From a virus: DNA of 64,000 nt. Location: the IMG/VR virus record IMGVR_UViG_3300050343_000199, positions 62,001-126,000 of that record, one strand, 5' to 3'. This document shows, one piece after another, positions 49,841 through 59,673 of this stretch; positions within the stretch are counted from its first letter, which is position 1; every line of letters begins with the position of its first letter. Under the pieces are notes generated by a model, which was given only the letters and a program-made list of their open reading frames with translations, searched no databases and was not told the origin of the DNA. The position numbers and the translations under genes are program-made.

Positions 49841-52693
49841 CTAAGGACAATCAATATATTTACCTGTCCCGATCTTGGCAGATCCAACAGTAACTCTAAC
49901 ATCTCTATCAAGACAAGAGAATGATGGAATGAATTTAGCACCATATCCACCACCGCCGATGATAAGAACTTTAGGATAGCTATCAAAAACAATAGACCTG
50001 TTTTTAATTCTAACACTAATGACTTTACCATTTTCAACTACCGCATCAGCAATGGTATTATCACCGTTGATGTATACTTGAGGTGAAGAAGTATACTCTC
50101 TACCAGGATTTAACACAGTGAAAGAATCAATGATACATTCTTTGTCTGATGTTTGGGGAGTATTAATTTTATATCCAAATCCAGGATCGGTAATTCTTAA
50201 CTCAGTAATTCTACCAGTAGAATCTAATAATGGCAATGCAGATGCGCGGAATCCTTCTCCTGGAATAATAACCACTGGAAGTTCTGTATATGGATCTCCA
50301 GGTTCATCAATAGGAATATCAATAATTCCACCACCAGGATCAGTAATGATCTTTCCGGGATCTACAGTAGGATTTCTAGGTGGATCAGTTCTTGAATTTG
50401 TATTAGAAGATGAATCTTCACTGGCATCTAATTCTTCAGGACTAAACCCAGAAGCATCAGAGAGAATAATAACATTGGTACTAGCAGTTGTTCCTGCAAT
50501 ACCAAATGTCAGTAATTCTTCATCTTCTAGTTCAGAATCTACATTTATACCAATAATAACAGTTGCTGTATTATTTTCTATAGTAAATGATCCCGATAAT
50601 GAATTACTTACAATATCATTTGGGGTAATTCCAGTTCCAAATAGACGATAGAATAATGTTCTGCCAGTCTCAACATTTGTAGTAGTTATAGTATATTTGA
50701 TAAATTGCCCTTCCTTTACACTAGACCTATCAGATACTACTTTATAGGTTGGCGTTGTATCAGTAGGATCAACAGTAGGATTAGGATCTACATCTCTAGC
50801 ATCAACAATATCAGAAATAATTGTGTCAGGTGATTCAGTAGGTGCAGATGGAGGAGATGGTGGGGGATCTCCTGGTGCTGGTGACGGTAGACCTGGTGTC
50901 CTAATAGTACTTTCAGTTATCACACACTTAGCAACAGTTTTTTTAGCAAATGCTGGAATTGTTCCAGGAGAATCTTTTTTGATTGTCACAAAGAAATCCT
51001 CATCTCCCTCAGATTCCGTATCAGTAAGAGTTCTCACAAAAATTTTCTTTTCCGATTCTCCAGGAGCAAATCCTAAAATACCACTAGATTTTAAATAGTC
51101 AGTTCCTTCCGTAGCACTACCGTTTCTAGTAGTATACTTGACACTTGATGATACATCAAGATATCCAACTCTAGTAACAACAAAAGTTGCTTCATCTCCT
51201 TCTTCAACTTTAATATCAGAGATATCATATTGAATAGAATTTGGAACTGGGGGATTTTGAACCCCACCAACAAATATTACTTTTGTTGGTTGAAGAACAT
51301 TTCCTTCATATGCCTCATCACAAGTATACCTAGACCAATCTTCTCCCGTAACTGGGAATAGATCGTCAGTAATATTATTCAATAGATCATCTAAGAAATT
51401 ACTCCGATCATCAGAATCGCAATTAGTACAAGCTACGGTAGTTTTAGAACATGACTTTCCAGGACCGTTGCATTGGATTCCAAGTAAATCTAAAACATAG
51501 TTAATTGCATCACCGATAATATTAATAGCAGATGCTGCAGCACCTAAAAGGTCCTGAAGAGGACCTAAAACAGATTCAAGTAATTCATTCATTAAAGATT
51601 GTATTTTACTTAAAACACCTTCAACAAAATTATCAACTAAACATGCTGCTGCTTTGTATACATCAAACAAATATCCAAAAATAAGATCTTCCAAGAAAGA
51701 AGCCAAACGATCTCCAAGATCTGCCATCTGGCAACCAATATTAGCTAAAAGGTCGTTAAAGAATTTTGTAAGCGGTGTTAATGAATTACCAGTATCCGAT
51801 GGATACAATAGCATGTTAATTAAATCTTTAATACCTGCTTTTATTTTTTCAAGAATAAATCCCTTCACAGACGCGACAAAAGTTCTTACAACAGAGATCG
51901 CCTGATTTACATATTTTCTCCCTATGCCAACTGCATCATGCAATTCACCACTTAATGGTGCAATAAGGTATGTTCCTAATTTGCCGTCATTGTTTTGAAC
52001 TTCGGCAAGCATTTCCGAGAATAATCTAGTAAAAGTTTTTTTAAGATCAGTTTCTTTACCACACTTATCTGCTTTCTCTACACAAAAATTAATCCCTCCA
52101 GGATTTAAATCTGTATTTTTAGAATATTTCGCTACTTGAAAATTTGTTGGACCACTAATTATTTTCTCATCACCAGTCTCCCCTAGTATGCCACTAGGAG
52201 CTACTCCTGCCTCTGTAGCAGTTATCGCAGCCTTTTCGCCAACGGCAGGGTTAGGTTGATCAAACGCTAGTTTAGCATCTTCCGGAATATAGGTAGTAAA
52301 TGATTTACAGTTTTCACCTGGTGTAGGATCATCAGCAGTCTTTTCAGATGTTGAATTAGCAACTCTACCAACAGAACCCATAATAATAGGTTGTTGTTGA
52401 AGATTATCCAGATAAAATCCAATAACCCATACTCCCTTACCCAATTGATCAGAGACTGATGTTGCTCCTCCTGGTGTATGAGGATTCGTTACGGGCATCA
52501 TAGTAATTGCCCATGGAAGATCATCCCATGAAACTGCCTCACAAGACTTAGGATGAGCACCAACGATCCTTACTTTATAACGACCAGAAAGTTTTTCATC
52601 ATCCGCCTTCTCAGATTCAACTTGCCCAACCCACCATGAGAATCCATCGGATCCGATTTGGTTTATTGGATATAACCCGTTTAATGAATCCAT
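49841..52693 (-). CDS. 5: Baseplate hub protein gp5-like, with Calx-beta domains, no lysozyme
   Basis: 950 residues from ATG 52693. Residues about 15-120 are the gp5/VgrG OB-fold (FSWWVGQVESEKADDEKLSG, RYKVRIVGAHPKSC, KGVWVIGFYLDN, PIIMGSVGR). An amphipathic helical region covers about 210-420. A Calx-beta domain lies near 500-600 (ISDIKVEEGDEATFVVTR, TEGTDYLKSSGILGFAPGES, DTESEGDEDFFVTI) and a second similar one at about 660-760. GxGY beta repeats end the protein. T4 gp5 has a lysozyme domain here; none is visible. Confidence 0.75.
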   Translation of the reverse strand: MDSLNGLYPINQIGSDGFSWWVGQVESEKADDEKLSGRYKVRIVGAHPKSCEAVSWDDLPWAITMMPVTNPHTPGGATSVSDQLGKGVWVIGFYLDNLQQQPIIMGSVGRVANSTSEKTADDPTPGENCKSFTTYIPEDAKLAFDQPNPAVGEKAAITATEAGVAPSGILGETGDEKIISGPTNFQVAKYSKNTDLNPGGINFCVEKADKCGKETDLKKTFTRLFSEMLAEVQNNDGKLGTYLIAPLSGELHDAVGIGRKYVNQAISVVRTFVASVKGFILEKIKAGIKDLINMLLYPSDTGNSLTPLTKFFNDLLANIGCQMADLGDRLASFLEDLIFGYLFDVYKAAACLVDNFVEGVLSKIQSLMNELLESVLGPLQDLLGAAASAINIIGDAINYVLDLLGIQCNGPGKSCSKTTVACTNCDSDDRSNFLDDLLNNITDDLFPVTGEDWSRYTCDEAYEGNVLQPTKVIFVGGVQNPPVPNSIQYDISDIKVEEGDEATFVVTRVGYLDVSSSVKYTTRNGSATEGTDYLKSSGILGFAPGESEKKIFVRTLTDTESEGDEDFFVTIKKDSPGTIPAFAKKTVAKCVITESTIRTPGLPSPAPGDPPPSPPSAPTESPDTIISDIVDARDVDPNPTVDPTDTTPTYKVVSDRSSVKEGQFIKYTITTTNVETGRTLFYRLFGTGITPNDIVSNSLSGSFTIENNTATVIIGINVDSELEDEELLTFGIAGTTASTNVIILSDASGFSPEELDASEDSSSNTNSRTDPPRNPTVDPGKIITDPGGGIIDIPIDEPGDPYTELPVVIIPGEGFRASALPLLDSTGRITELRITDPGFGYKINTPQTSDKECIIDSFTVLNPGREYTSSPQVYINGDNTIADAVVENGKVISVRIKNRSIVFDSYPKVLIIGGGGYGAKFIPSFSCLDRDVRVTVGSAKIGTGKYIDCP

Positions 52694-52698
52694 ATTAA

Positions 52699-52926
52699 TC
52701 AATCTTCATATACTAAGCATTCAGGTTCTGAAGGATTTTGATCACAGAAAAGTTCTAGGTAAGTAGGATCATGATGATCTCCTGCCTCAATCTCTTTCTT
52801 ATGATGCTCCACATACTCTTCCAATTCATGCAATTCTCCCTCAATGTGACGACGTTGATTGGGAGAAGTCATAGGATTGTCAAGAATCTCTTTATCCTTT
52901 TCAATATGATCTTCAATTGATTTCAT
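52699..52926 (-). CDS. cp12: CP12-like Calvin-cycle inhibitor
   Basis: 75 residues, the usual CP12 length. The C-terminus ELFCDQNPSEPECLVYED matches the conserved CP12 end (YC..NP...ECR.Y.D), with C61 and C70 as the redox pair that binds GAPDH. The N-terminal Cys pair is absent and the AWD-VEEL core is replaced by GELHELEEY. In cyanobacteria CP12 holds GAPDH and PRK in an inactive complex; phage CP12 is thought to divert carbon to NADPH and nucleotides. SD AGGAG, late promoter ATAAATA upstream, in the midst of baseplate genes. Confidence 0.75.
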   Translation of the reverse strand: MKSIEDHIEKDKEILDNPMTSPNQRRHIEGELHELEEYVEHHKKEIEAGDHHDPTYLELFCDQNPSEPECLVYED

Positions 52927-52943
52927 TTGTACTCCTAATAATT

Positions 52944-54371
52944 TTATTTATTTGTATATTCTTTAATTCCGCAAGAATCACGGATTAACTCAAGTACAGT
53001 ATAAGCGTTTTGTTCCTTAACGTCAATCTGATGATTGACAGATTTAATCAAATATGTGCCACTATATGTTGGATCCCAAACTTCATCTTTCCTCTCTGCG
53101 TCAGAAACTTGATTGGGAATCCTAATATCTATTGTATCTCCGGCATTAAGATCAAAATTCGCAGTTAGTGATATGGTCAATTCGTAATTGAACATAACTC
53201 CTAGTCTAGAAATACTCTGCGGTAAATATTGTTTAACATAATCAGGAAAAGAATTATCGGGAGATTGATCCCCGAGATCAGCATCTTCATTAGATGCAAC
53301 ATTTTTACCCATATACCAATTTTCGTGATTTACAATAGTTGACATCACTCTACTTGGATACTGTGATAATATAGTTTGACCTACAGGAAGTTCAGTTTTT
53401 GTCCCTAAGTGAGACATATCATTCCAAGTATTTGCTAGGGAATAAACTTGCTCTTCGTACTTGCCAGTATTTATGTCGTAGTAGCACACTAAAGAAGAAT
53501 ATGCTCCTTCCCTCATTTTTTGCATAGTATCAATTTCACTTCCGAATCTAATCTCTTGGATCTTAAACATACTCTCTTCAGATGTCTTTCCAGGAGAATA
53601 AGAAAAAATATTAGTCTTTGGTTTTTGTTCTGATAAAGAATCAATTGACTTAAAGACGAATTGAGATTTCTCTTCTTTCCTTGTAACCTGAAAAAATAAA
53701 TATCCTGCTGTTCCAGATGCATCATCTGCAGTATTAGGATCAGCATCAGAAACAGTACCGAATGGTATTACTTCTAACGGAATTACTCCTGATCTTGATT
53801 TTAATGTAGTAGATTCTTTTTGAGCAATTGTTTTAGACTGTAAGGATCTAATTAATGCAAATGGAGTCTTTTTAGCAGGTAAATGTGCAATGCTAGTAAC
53901 AGAATCTTCAATGTCAATCCTATTACCAACAACATTCAAATATTCTAATAGTAGTTTTCTCACTACATTAGAGGTAGATCCAGAAATTAGTTTATTGACC
54001 CGAATACTCTCATTTAATAATCCCTCGGTAGAAATTAATGCTAATGTATAAATCTGGGTTCTATCTGCATTAACTCTGTTACTTACTTTAAACACACGAA
54101 ACTCATAAAAATAAGTATCTTCTTTAGCATCAACTACTTCAAAAACAACCCTTTCAAATCCTTGAATAGGAATAGATGAAATTAAATTTTGTGCATTATC
54201 AAGTACAACCATGGTTGCACCATAAGCAGGCCACAGAATATTTTCATGATATTGGATAAACAATACCATATCCAAGAGGTTTGCTTCCGCCTTCTCCCCA
54301 TCTGGTTTATATAAAGCAATCTGTCTGATTTCACAACTAGATGCATATGGTTTTCTATTAAATTCTGCCAT
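52944..54371 (-). CDS. Baseplate hub subunit, gp27-like
   Basis: 475 residues. The beta-rich N-terminal half (DMVLFIQYHENILWPAYGAT, FERVVFEVVDAKEDTYFYEF, RVFKVSNRVNADRTQIYTLA) and the ending (ADFDLNAGDTIDIRIP-like, GTYLIKSVNHQID) fit the gp27/GpD-type hub fold, which forms a torus on which gp5 sits. Location immediately upstream of gp5 agrees. No direct recognition of T4 gp27 sequence, so the name stays tentative. Confidence 0.6.
   Translation of the reverse strand: MAEFNRKPYASSCEIRQIALYKPDGEKAEANLLDMVLFIQYHENILWPAYGATMVVLDNAQNLISSIPIQGFERVVFEVVDAKEDTYFYEFRVFKVSNRVNADRTQIYTLALISTEGLLNESIRVNKLISGSTSNVVRKLLLEYLNVVGNRIDIEDSVTSIAHLPAKKTPFALIRSLQSKTIAQKESTTLKSRSGVIPLEVIPFGTVSDADPNTADDASGTAGYLFFQVTRKEEKSQFVFKSIDSLSEQKPKTNIFSYSPGKTSEESMFKIQEIRFGSEIDTMQKMREGAYSSLVCYYDINTGKYEEQVYSLANTWNDMSHLGTKTELPVGQTILSQYPSRVMSTIVNHENWYMGKNVASNEDADLGDQSPDNSFPDYVKQYLPQSISRLGVMFNYELTISLTANFDLNAGDTIDIRIPNQVSDAERKDEVWDPTYSGTYLIKSVNHQIDVKEQNAYTVLELIRDSCGIKEYTNK
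52945..52951 (-). promoter_or_regulatory. T4-type late promoter ATAAATA before cp12
   Basis: ATAAATA overlaps the stop of the gp27-like gene, 18 nt upstream of the cp12 ATG. Confidence 0.5.
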
Positions 54372-54373
54372 AG

Positions 54374-56689
54374 TTAACTATACAAAGACGGGTAGAGTTC
54401 GGAAAATCCTATATCACCCTTTGTACTTATATAAGAAGGAGGAGTATCATCAGCAGTATCATCTATTTGACTGTTATTACTGATGAGTATTGGTTCCAAA
54501 GTTTTGTTTTTGGTTTCCATTTTACGTAAAGAATTTTGCTGTGATTGCATATTCACAACCGTAGATATAGCACCACGAGATGCAGGAGAATTAATACTAG
54601 ATTGGTCTCCCATAGGTTTACCATACATATTCATACTTTCATCAGCACCAGACATACCTGCATCACGCATATACTGTCTTAAGATATCATTTCGCCTTTG
54701 GGTTTTCTCAGCGATTGTCGCAGTTTGATCCATCAACCCACGAGTGCCTGTCATATCTCCAATATCTTGAGCGTTGCGGATTGCACCATCTAATCTTCTG
54801 TTACCTGTTGTTGTAGATTGTGGAGTAACCTGTGGTTGCACACTACGAGTTTTATATGCAGGATCACTTATATTAATATTATATTCCTGACGCATTCTTT
54901 CTGCAAGATCTTTCCTACTTGGATGAGGAACTGCATCATATGTCTGCATTTGAGTTCCAGAATCCTGACTGTTATATCTTTGAACATCTTCGGGAGTATA
55001 TCCACTCCTCCTAGCAGAAAATGGCACTTCCATTCCAAGGAATTTTTGTACCGTTCTACCATCTTGCATATAACTACCGTTGTCGCCAGCTGATGGAGTC
55101 ATAACTCTACCAGTTCCAGGTAAGAATCCAAAAGGTCCACCTGTACCACCTTGGCGACTACCATATTGCATAGATGACCCACCAGTGCCACCTGTAGGTC
55201 TACTATAAATGGTTTTAGAACTATCACCACCTATACCACCACGACCAGTGAAGACCCCAAGAGGATCCCACCATGCTCTTTCGCTTTTAGATGATGATGC
55301 ACTACCAGAAGCAAACATCTGTTTTTGTCTATCTTCCTGATCTTTTTTATGGGAAGTATCTTTAATAACTTTATCTGCAATCGTATTCGGAACTCCAAAT
55401 GCAGATGCAATTGGGTTAGCAATTTGCTTAAGTTCGGAAGTAATAGGAGCTGCTAATGTTCCCATACCAGAGACTGCCTTCTCAAGCATAGATAATGTCA
55501 TGACTCCTGACGCTCTAAGCGGCAGTTCCATAGCTTTCTGTAGATCTTTATTCTTTTTGTCTATTTTTGCAGGAACAGCAGAGTCCTGCATAGAAATCAT
55601 AGCATTAAGAATATTAGGAGAAAATGAAGGATCGGATGCCTCGTCAGATCCTTGTTCATACATTGATACACCACCAGTTTTAGGAACTCGGGATGAAGGA
55701 ATTGCAGATGTTTGAGGTTTAGGTCTTACTTTCCCATCAACAGCACTAGGTTCACCTTGAGTAAAATTATTATCAAGTGGCACGATCATTTCATTGCCAT
55801 GTAACTTGGCAAGATAACCACTATCAGGACCGGACATAATGCCGCCCTCTTCAAGTTCAGGTATTGGAAGACTTAATTGCTGATCTTGAGTCTCAGGAGT
55901 CTTTCCAATCTCTTGTTCATCTTGTAATAAATTTAATTGTATTGCTTCTTGTTTTGATTGCCCTATGTCTTGTAATCGTAGCGTACCAGATTGATCAGTT
56001 TCTTTACCTTGTTCTGCAGCTTTAGCTCTGACTTGTTCTATATCTGTTTGTTTCTTAGCAGTATCATTCTGATCTCGTAAGGCATCTATAATAGCATCTA
56101 ACTTAGTTTCTAGCAAATCAGAATTTTGCTCTAATTGCTTAATAGTACCAAAGATACCTTCTTTAGCTTGAATTACTTCTGATTGTGCATCATCTAAACT
56201 ATCACTTAAGGTAGAAAAATTCTGATTGATTGCTTCTACTGCAGCAGATAAAAATTTACCAAGTTTTTTATCCTGAACCTTTACTGGTTTATCGTTAGAT
56301 GGTACTGTTCCCGTTAATTTACTACTATTTTCCTTAAACTTTTTTTCGGCAGGATTTGCAAGTTGCTGATATTCCGGAAGATTTCTTACATGGGCAGGTG
56401 TTCCCATTAAAGGGTCACTACTTGATTGCCCTCTTGCAAGAATATCATTAACACTAGTTTTAGGTACAAATCTCTTACCTAAAGTTTTTTCAATAATATA
56501 ATTTCTTCCCTCTCTTGCAGTAAACTCTCCAGGTGTAAATTTAGGGTCAACCTTATATTTTGCAGCTGCAAGAGTTGCGGCAGTTTTAGCAGTCTTTCCT
56601 CGTGATCTAGCAGTAGATATAATATCTACTAGTTGCCCTGCAATACTAGATGTCAGATCTCCACTATAAGTTGCCTGCAAACTCGCCAT
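54374..56689 (-). CDS. Large baseplate hub-associated protein, paralogue of the next gene
   Basis: 771 residues. The N-terminus (SLQATYSGDLTSSIAGQLVD) is paralogous to that of the 933-residue gene (NLQQTYSGDLTSALAGTIAK). Residues 140-230 form a coiled coil (NFSTLSDSLDDAQSEVIQAK, KQLEQNSDLLETKLDAIIDA). The rest is Gln/Ser/Gly-rich and probably extended, with a YLAKLHGNEMIVPLD segment like those of phage tape-measure proteins. Possible tape-measure or hub scaffold. No enzymatic motif. Confidence 0.65.
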   Translation of the reverse strand: MASLQATYSGDLTSSIAGQLVDIISTARSRGKTAKTAATLAAAKYKVDPKFTPGEFTAREGRNYIIEKTLGKRFVPKTSVNDILARGQSSSDPLMGTPAHVRNLPEYQQLANPAEKKFKENSSKLTGTVPSNDKPVKVQDKKLGKFLSAAVEAINQNFSTLSDSLDDAQSEVIQAKEGIFGTIKQLEQNSDLLETKLDAIIDALRDQNDTAKKQTDIEQVRAKAAEQGKETDQSGTLRLQDIGQSKQEAIQLNLLQDEQEIGKTPETQDQQLSLPIPELEEGGIMSGPDSGYLAKLHGNEMIVPLDNNFTQGEPSAVDGKVRPKPQTSAIPSSRVPKTGGVSMYEQGSDEASDPSFSPNILNAMISMQDSAVPAKIDKKNKDLQKAMELPLRASGVMTLSMLEKAVSGMGTLAAPITSELKQIANPIASAFGVPNTIADKVIKDTSHKKDQEDRQKQMFASGSASSSKSERAWWDPLGVFTGRGGIGGDSSKTIYSRPTGGTGGSSMQYGSRQGGTGGPFGFLPGTGRVMTPSAGDNGSYMQDGRTVQKFLGMEVPFSARRSGYTPEDVQRYNSQDSGTQMQTYDAVPHPSRKDLAERMRQEYNINISDPAYKTRSVQPQVTPQSTTTGNRRLDGAIRNAQDIGDMTGTRGLMDQTATIAEKTQRRNDILRQYMRDAGMSGADESMNMYGKPMGDQSSINSPASRGAISTVVNMQSQQNSLRKMETKNKTLEPILISNNSQIDDTADDTPPSYISTKGDIGFSELYPSLYS

Positions 56690-56690
56690 C

Positions 56691-59492
56691 CTATGCTCCT
56701 AATACCGCTAACTGATAACTTTTCACTGGATTAACTTTAGATGTATTACTACTTATACGAGTATTGTTCTGATTTTTAATGATAGTATTAGTCACTACTA
56801 CTGTTTGAACTGGGATCCCATCTTCCATGTCCTCCATACTAGAACTAATTCTTTCAATTTCATTTAATTTAGATTGATTATCAAATGGATTTAAGAAATT
56901 TATTGGTTTCATATAAAGACCAGAGAATCCCTCTTCATCAGTCAATGATTTAATGAGTCCTTTAGGACCTGCAGGTCCTGATACTTTATCAGCAAAGATT
57001 GTTTGATTTGTAGGACTAACATCATTCGCGGTCGGGTTTGATTGCCCTGGTACGATACCATACTCTTCCATAACAGCATTAATTTTTCCTGGATATATGG
57101 CGTGTGGATTATATCCAGCAGATGCAATATTAGCGATTGCTTCAGATGGAGTTTTAGCATCTCCGTAATATTGTTTCCATATTCTAACTCGGTATCTTAC
57201 AGATTCTTCAAAAGAATCAAATTTAATTGCTGTATGTTTTCCTTCTACTGGATCAATATAAACATATTTTTTAGATGGTGGATAATCTGGTGGGGCATCT
57301 TGACCAAATAAATTATTTGCCTCTACTGCTAATGTAGATCTTCCAAAATCACTTTCTTCTACAGCTTGTGCGGCAACTACTTCTGGAAATGGATCTCCTG
57401 CTGCTTTTGCTGCTTTATAAATTCTTGCGTAAAATTGACCGTACATATCTTTAGGTTTCTCATAATTAGGATATCCGATAACTGGACTTTTATATTTTAA
57501 CCCAACACCATAACTATCAGAACCACCAATACCTCCTCCTCCGTTTATAACTGGACCTTGATGATTTGATGATGGCAACACGCTAGCAGACTGTTTTATT
57601 GGTGGGGTATATCCAGTTGGAACTTTACCCTCCATTTGTATAACTAGATTAGTTAATGCTGATGCATCTGGATGCCAACCACCTCCATCAGAAGAATAAA
57701 AATCTAAACTTGTGTGGGGTCCTGACATATTACCCGCTCCATTACCTTGCATTGCAGCACCTCCACCAGGACCCCTTACACCATTCCACCCAACTTTTCC
57801 TAAGTAATCTCCAACTTTTACCTTATCACCTACCCTTACTGCCATTCCATTATCAGGAAAATGTGCATAAAGTGATTCAAATGTATCATTTGGATTTAAA
57901 GGGTTTATACTTCTAACTTGAACTGCATTTCCATATCCAGGATATCCCGGAACTTTTCCGGCACTAATAACTTCTCCAGCAAATATAGCATAATTGTTGT
58001 TATAATCATTGAAACTAAAATCAACTCCATGCTCACCACTTGCATCTGCACCTTGTCCTTTAAAAAAAGTAACTGAGCGTTTGTTTTGTTTTGGATATGA
58101 TAATGGTCCATTTGAGCTATATCCAGCCCTAGGTCCTAGTGGAGTATTAGTAGGAGTAGTTGTGGTAGTAGTAGTTGTGGTAGTAGTATCATTTGAATCA
58201 GTAGGATCATCCGGATCAGAAGTATTATTAACCGCTTTAACAATATTTTTATCTCTACGATTTAAATCCTTTAATAATGCTTCAGTAGGTTGTTTAACAG
58301 TTGCTGCTTGCTGAATATTTCCCACATCAGATGCAAAAGGAATATTTGTAAATTTATAGTCTAATCCAGATTTTTTAATTATTGAAGATATTTCTCTTCC
58401 AGTTCCTGTTCTATTTGCTAAAGATTGCACTGAACTAGCAAAATAAGAAATCTGATTATCTTGATTTAGCATCATGGTATCAGAAAAATTAGAACTATCT
58501 TTCTTTGTAACAAGTGCCTCCATACCATGCAACACACTGTATCCCTTTTTGGCAAATCCAGTTCCTCTTTCATATTGAGGTGTGCTCATATCTCTAGCAG
58601 CAAGTCCTGCATCAATTGCTATAGACCCAGCTGTTCCTATTCCAGGGACAAATGCTGCAGCACCAGAAGCAAGTTCTAGTGCAGCTCCAGCAGGATCTGG
58701 TGGATTTTGAAATAATCTTTGAGCTGCAAATACACTAGAAATTGCAAGACCTATGCCAAATGGCAATTTCTTTGCAGCAATTTTAGCACCACCTTTTGAA
58801 AGTCCTTTAACACCAAGATTTAAACCAAATTTAGATGCTCCCTTTGCAGCATATTTCTTTAGTGCGACTTTCGCTGATGCTTTTGGTTTTAAAATACTTT
58901 TAAGTGGTTTTAATCTACTCTTTATACCTTTAAATTTTCCTCTGCTAAGTCTACCTAAAATTTTAGATAAGACTCTATTAGTAATATTACCGCCACCACC
59001 ACCACTAGATGATTCATTTTTGCCATCAGATAATTTTAGAGTATCTGATAGGTCATTACTTTTTTCTAACTCTAACTCTTTCCTCTTTACCTTATTATCT
59101 TCGGAAATTTCTTCTTGTAATTCACGATTAGCAGTAAAGTGATCTAGTAGTTGATCAAATTTAGCGCCAAGCATTAAATTTTGATCATATATTAACTGAT
59201 GAGATTGCACTAAGTTTGAATTTAATGCACTTACTTCATTTTTAAGTTGTTTTACGGAAAACTCAACTACGTTAAGTTTTTGCTCAACAGTAGATCCTAA
59301 AATTTTACCTGCAAGTTCTCTTGTTTTTATATCCTTTACTGGAAAACTATCATCAGGTTCTTCCATTTCAGCCTGTGCTTTCGCTACAGGTCCCTTTTTT
59401 TCTTTTCTAGCAGCATCCAGCACCTTCTTAGCAATAGTCCCTGCAAGGGCACTAGTAAGATCACCACTGTATGTTTGCTGCAAATTTGCCAT
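56691..59492 (-). CDS. Baseplate hub / tail lysin with M23 peptidase and glucosaminidase domains
   Basis: 933 residues. N-terminal coiled coil (about 80-150), basic linker (180-240), hydrophobic helices (240-290), a Thr run (about 440), then an M23/LytM-like domain at about 480-600 (GEHGVDFSF, FESLYAHFPDNG, GPHTSLDFY metal-binding positions). A glucosaminidase domain lies at about 675-810 (FYARIYKAAKAAGDPFPEVV, AAQAVEESDFGRSTLAVEAN, NLFG, FDSFEESVRYRVRIW). Together these can cut peptide and glycan bonds of peptidoglycan and would supply the activity missing from gp5. Confidence 0.8.
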   Translation of the reverse strand: MANLQQTYSGDLTSALAGTIAKKVLDAARKEKKGPVAKAQAEMEEPDDSFPVKDIKTRELAGKILGSTVEQKLNVVEFSVKQLKNEVSALNSNLVQSHQLIYDQNLMLGAKFDQLLDHFTANRELQEEISEDNKVKRKELELEKSNDLSDTLKLSDGKNESSSGGGGGNITNRVLSKILGRLSRGKFKGIKSRLKPLKSILKPKASAKVALKKYAAKGASKFGLNLGVKGLSKGGAKIAAKKLPFGIGLAISSVFAAQRLFQNPPDPAGAALELASGAAAFVPGIGTAGSIAIDAGLAARDMSTPQYERGTGFAKKGYSVLHGMEALVTKKDSSNFSDTMMLNQDNQISYFASSVQSLANRTGTGREISSIIKKSGLDYKFTNIPFASDVGNIQQAATVKQPTEALLKDLNRRDKNIVKAVNNTSDPDDPTDSNDTTTTTTTTTTTPTNTPLGPRAGYSSNGPLSYPKQNKRSVTFFKGQGADASGEHGVDFSFNDYNNNYAIFAGEVISAGKVPGYPGYGNAVQVRSINPLNPNDTFESLYAHFPDNGMAVRVGDKVKVGDYLGKVGWNGVRGPGGGAAMQGNGAGNMSGPHTSLDFYSSDGGGWHPDASALTNLVIQMEGKVPTGYTPPIKQSASVLPSSNHQGPVINGGGGIGGSDSYGVGLKYKSPVIGYPNYEKPKDMYGQFYARIYKAAKAAGDPFPEVVAAQAVEESDFGRSTLAVEANNLFGQDAPPDYPPSKKYVYIDPVEGKHTAIKFDSFEESVRYRVRIWKQYYGDAKTPSEAIANIASAGYNPHAIYPGKINAVMEEYGIVPGQSNPTANDVSPTNQTIFADKVSGPAGPKGLIKSLTDEEGFSGLYMKPINFLNPFDNQSKLNEIERISSSMEDMEDGIPVQTVVVTNTIIKNQNNTRISSNTSKVNPVKSYQLAVLGA
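58157..58188. repeat. Trinucleotide repeat encoding polythreonine
   Basis: A run of GTA/GTG-type triplets on the plus strand (ACT/ACC on the minus) encoding eleven consecutive Thr. Such runs are slippage-prone and form flexible linkers. Confidence 0.7.
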
Positions 59493-59638
59493 TACCTGTT
59501 AGCTGCTGCTTCTTGTTTTTGCTTAACTTCATCAAGGTATTGCATTAGAAAGGTAGTGTAAACTTCCCTCTCCCAAGGCATCATATTTTCAATCTCAGTC
59601 AAAGAGTATTTATGATACTGCATCAAAGCAAAGTTCAT
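59492..59638 (-). CDS. 51: gp51-like baseplate hub assembly protein
   Basis: 48 residues from ATG 59638, which has GGAGGGG about 8 nt upstream. Codons upstream are also open and look coding (ALFQNNLEGYYR before MNFALMQYHK), reaching an ATA at 59677 that overlaps the gp26 stop (ATAG). With that start the product has 61 residues. HKYSLTEIENMMPWEREVY is the recognisable core of the short proteins encoded between gp26 and the hub genes (gp51 position in T4). TAATG links it to the next gene. Confidence 0.65.
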   Translation of the reverse strand: MNFALMQYHKYSLTEIENMMPWEREVYTTFLMQYLDEVKQKQEAAANR

Positions 59639-59673
59639 TCTATAATACCCCTCCAGATTATTCTGAAAGAGTG

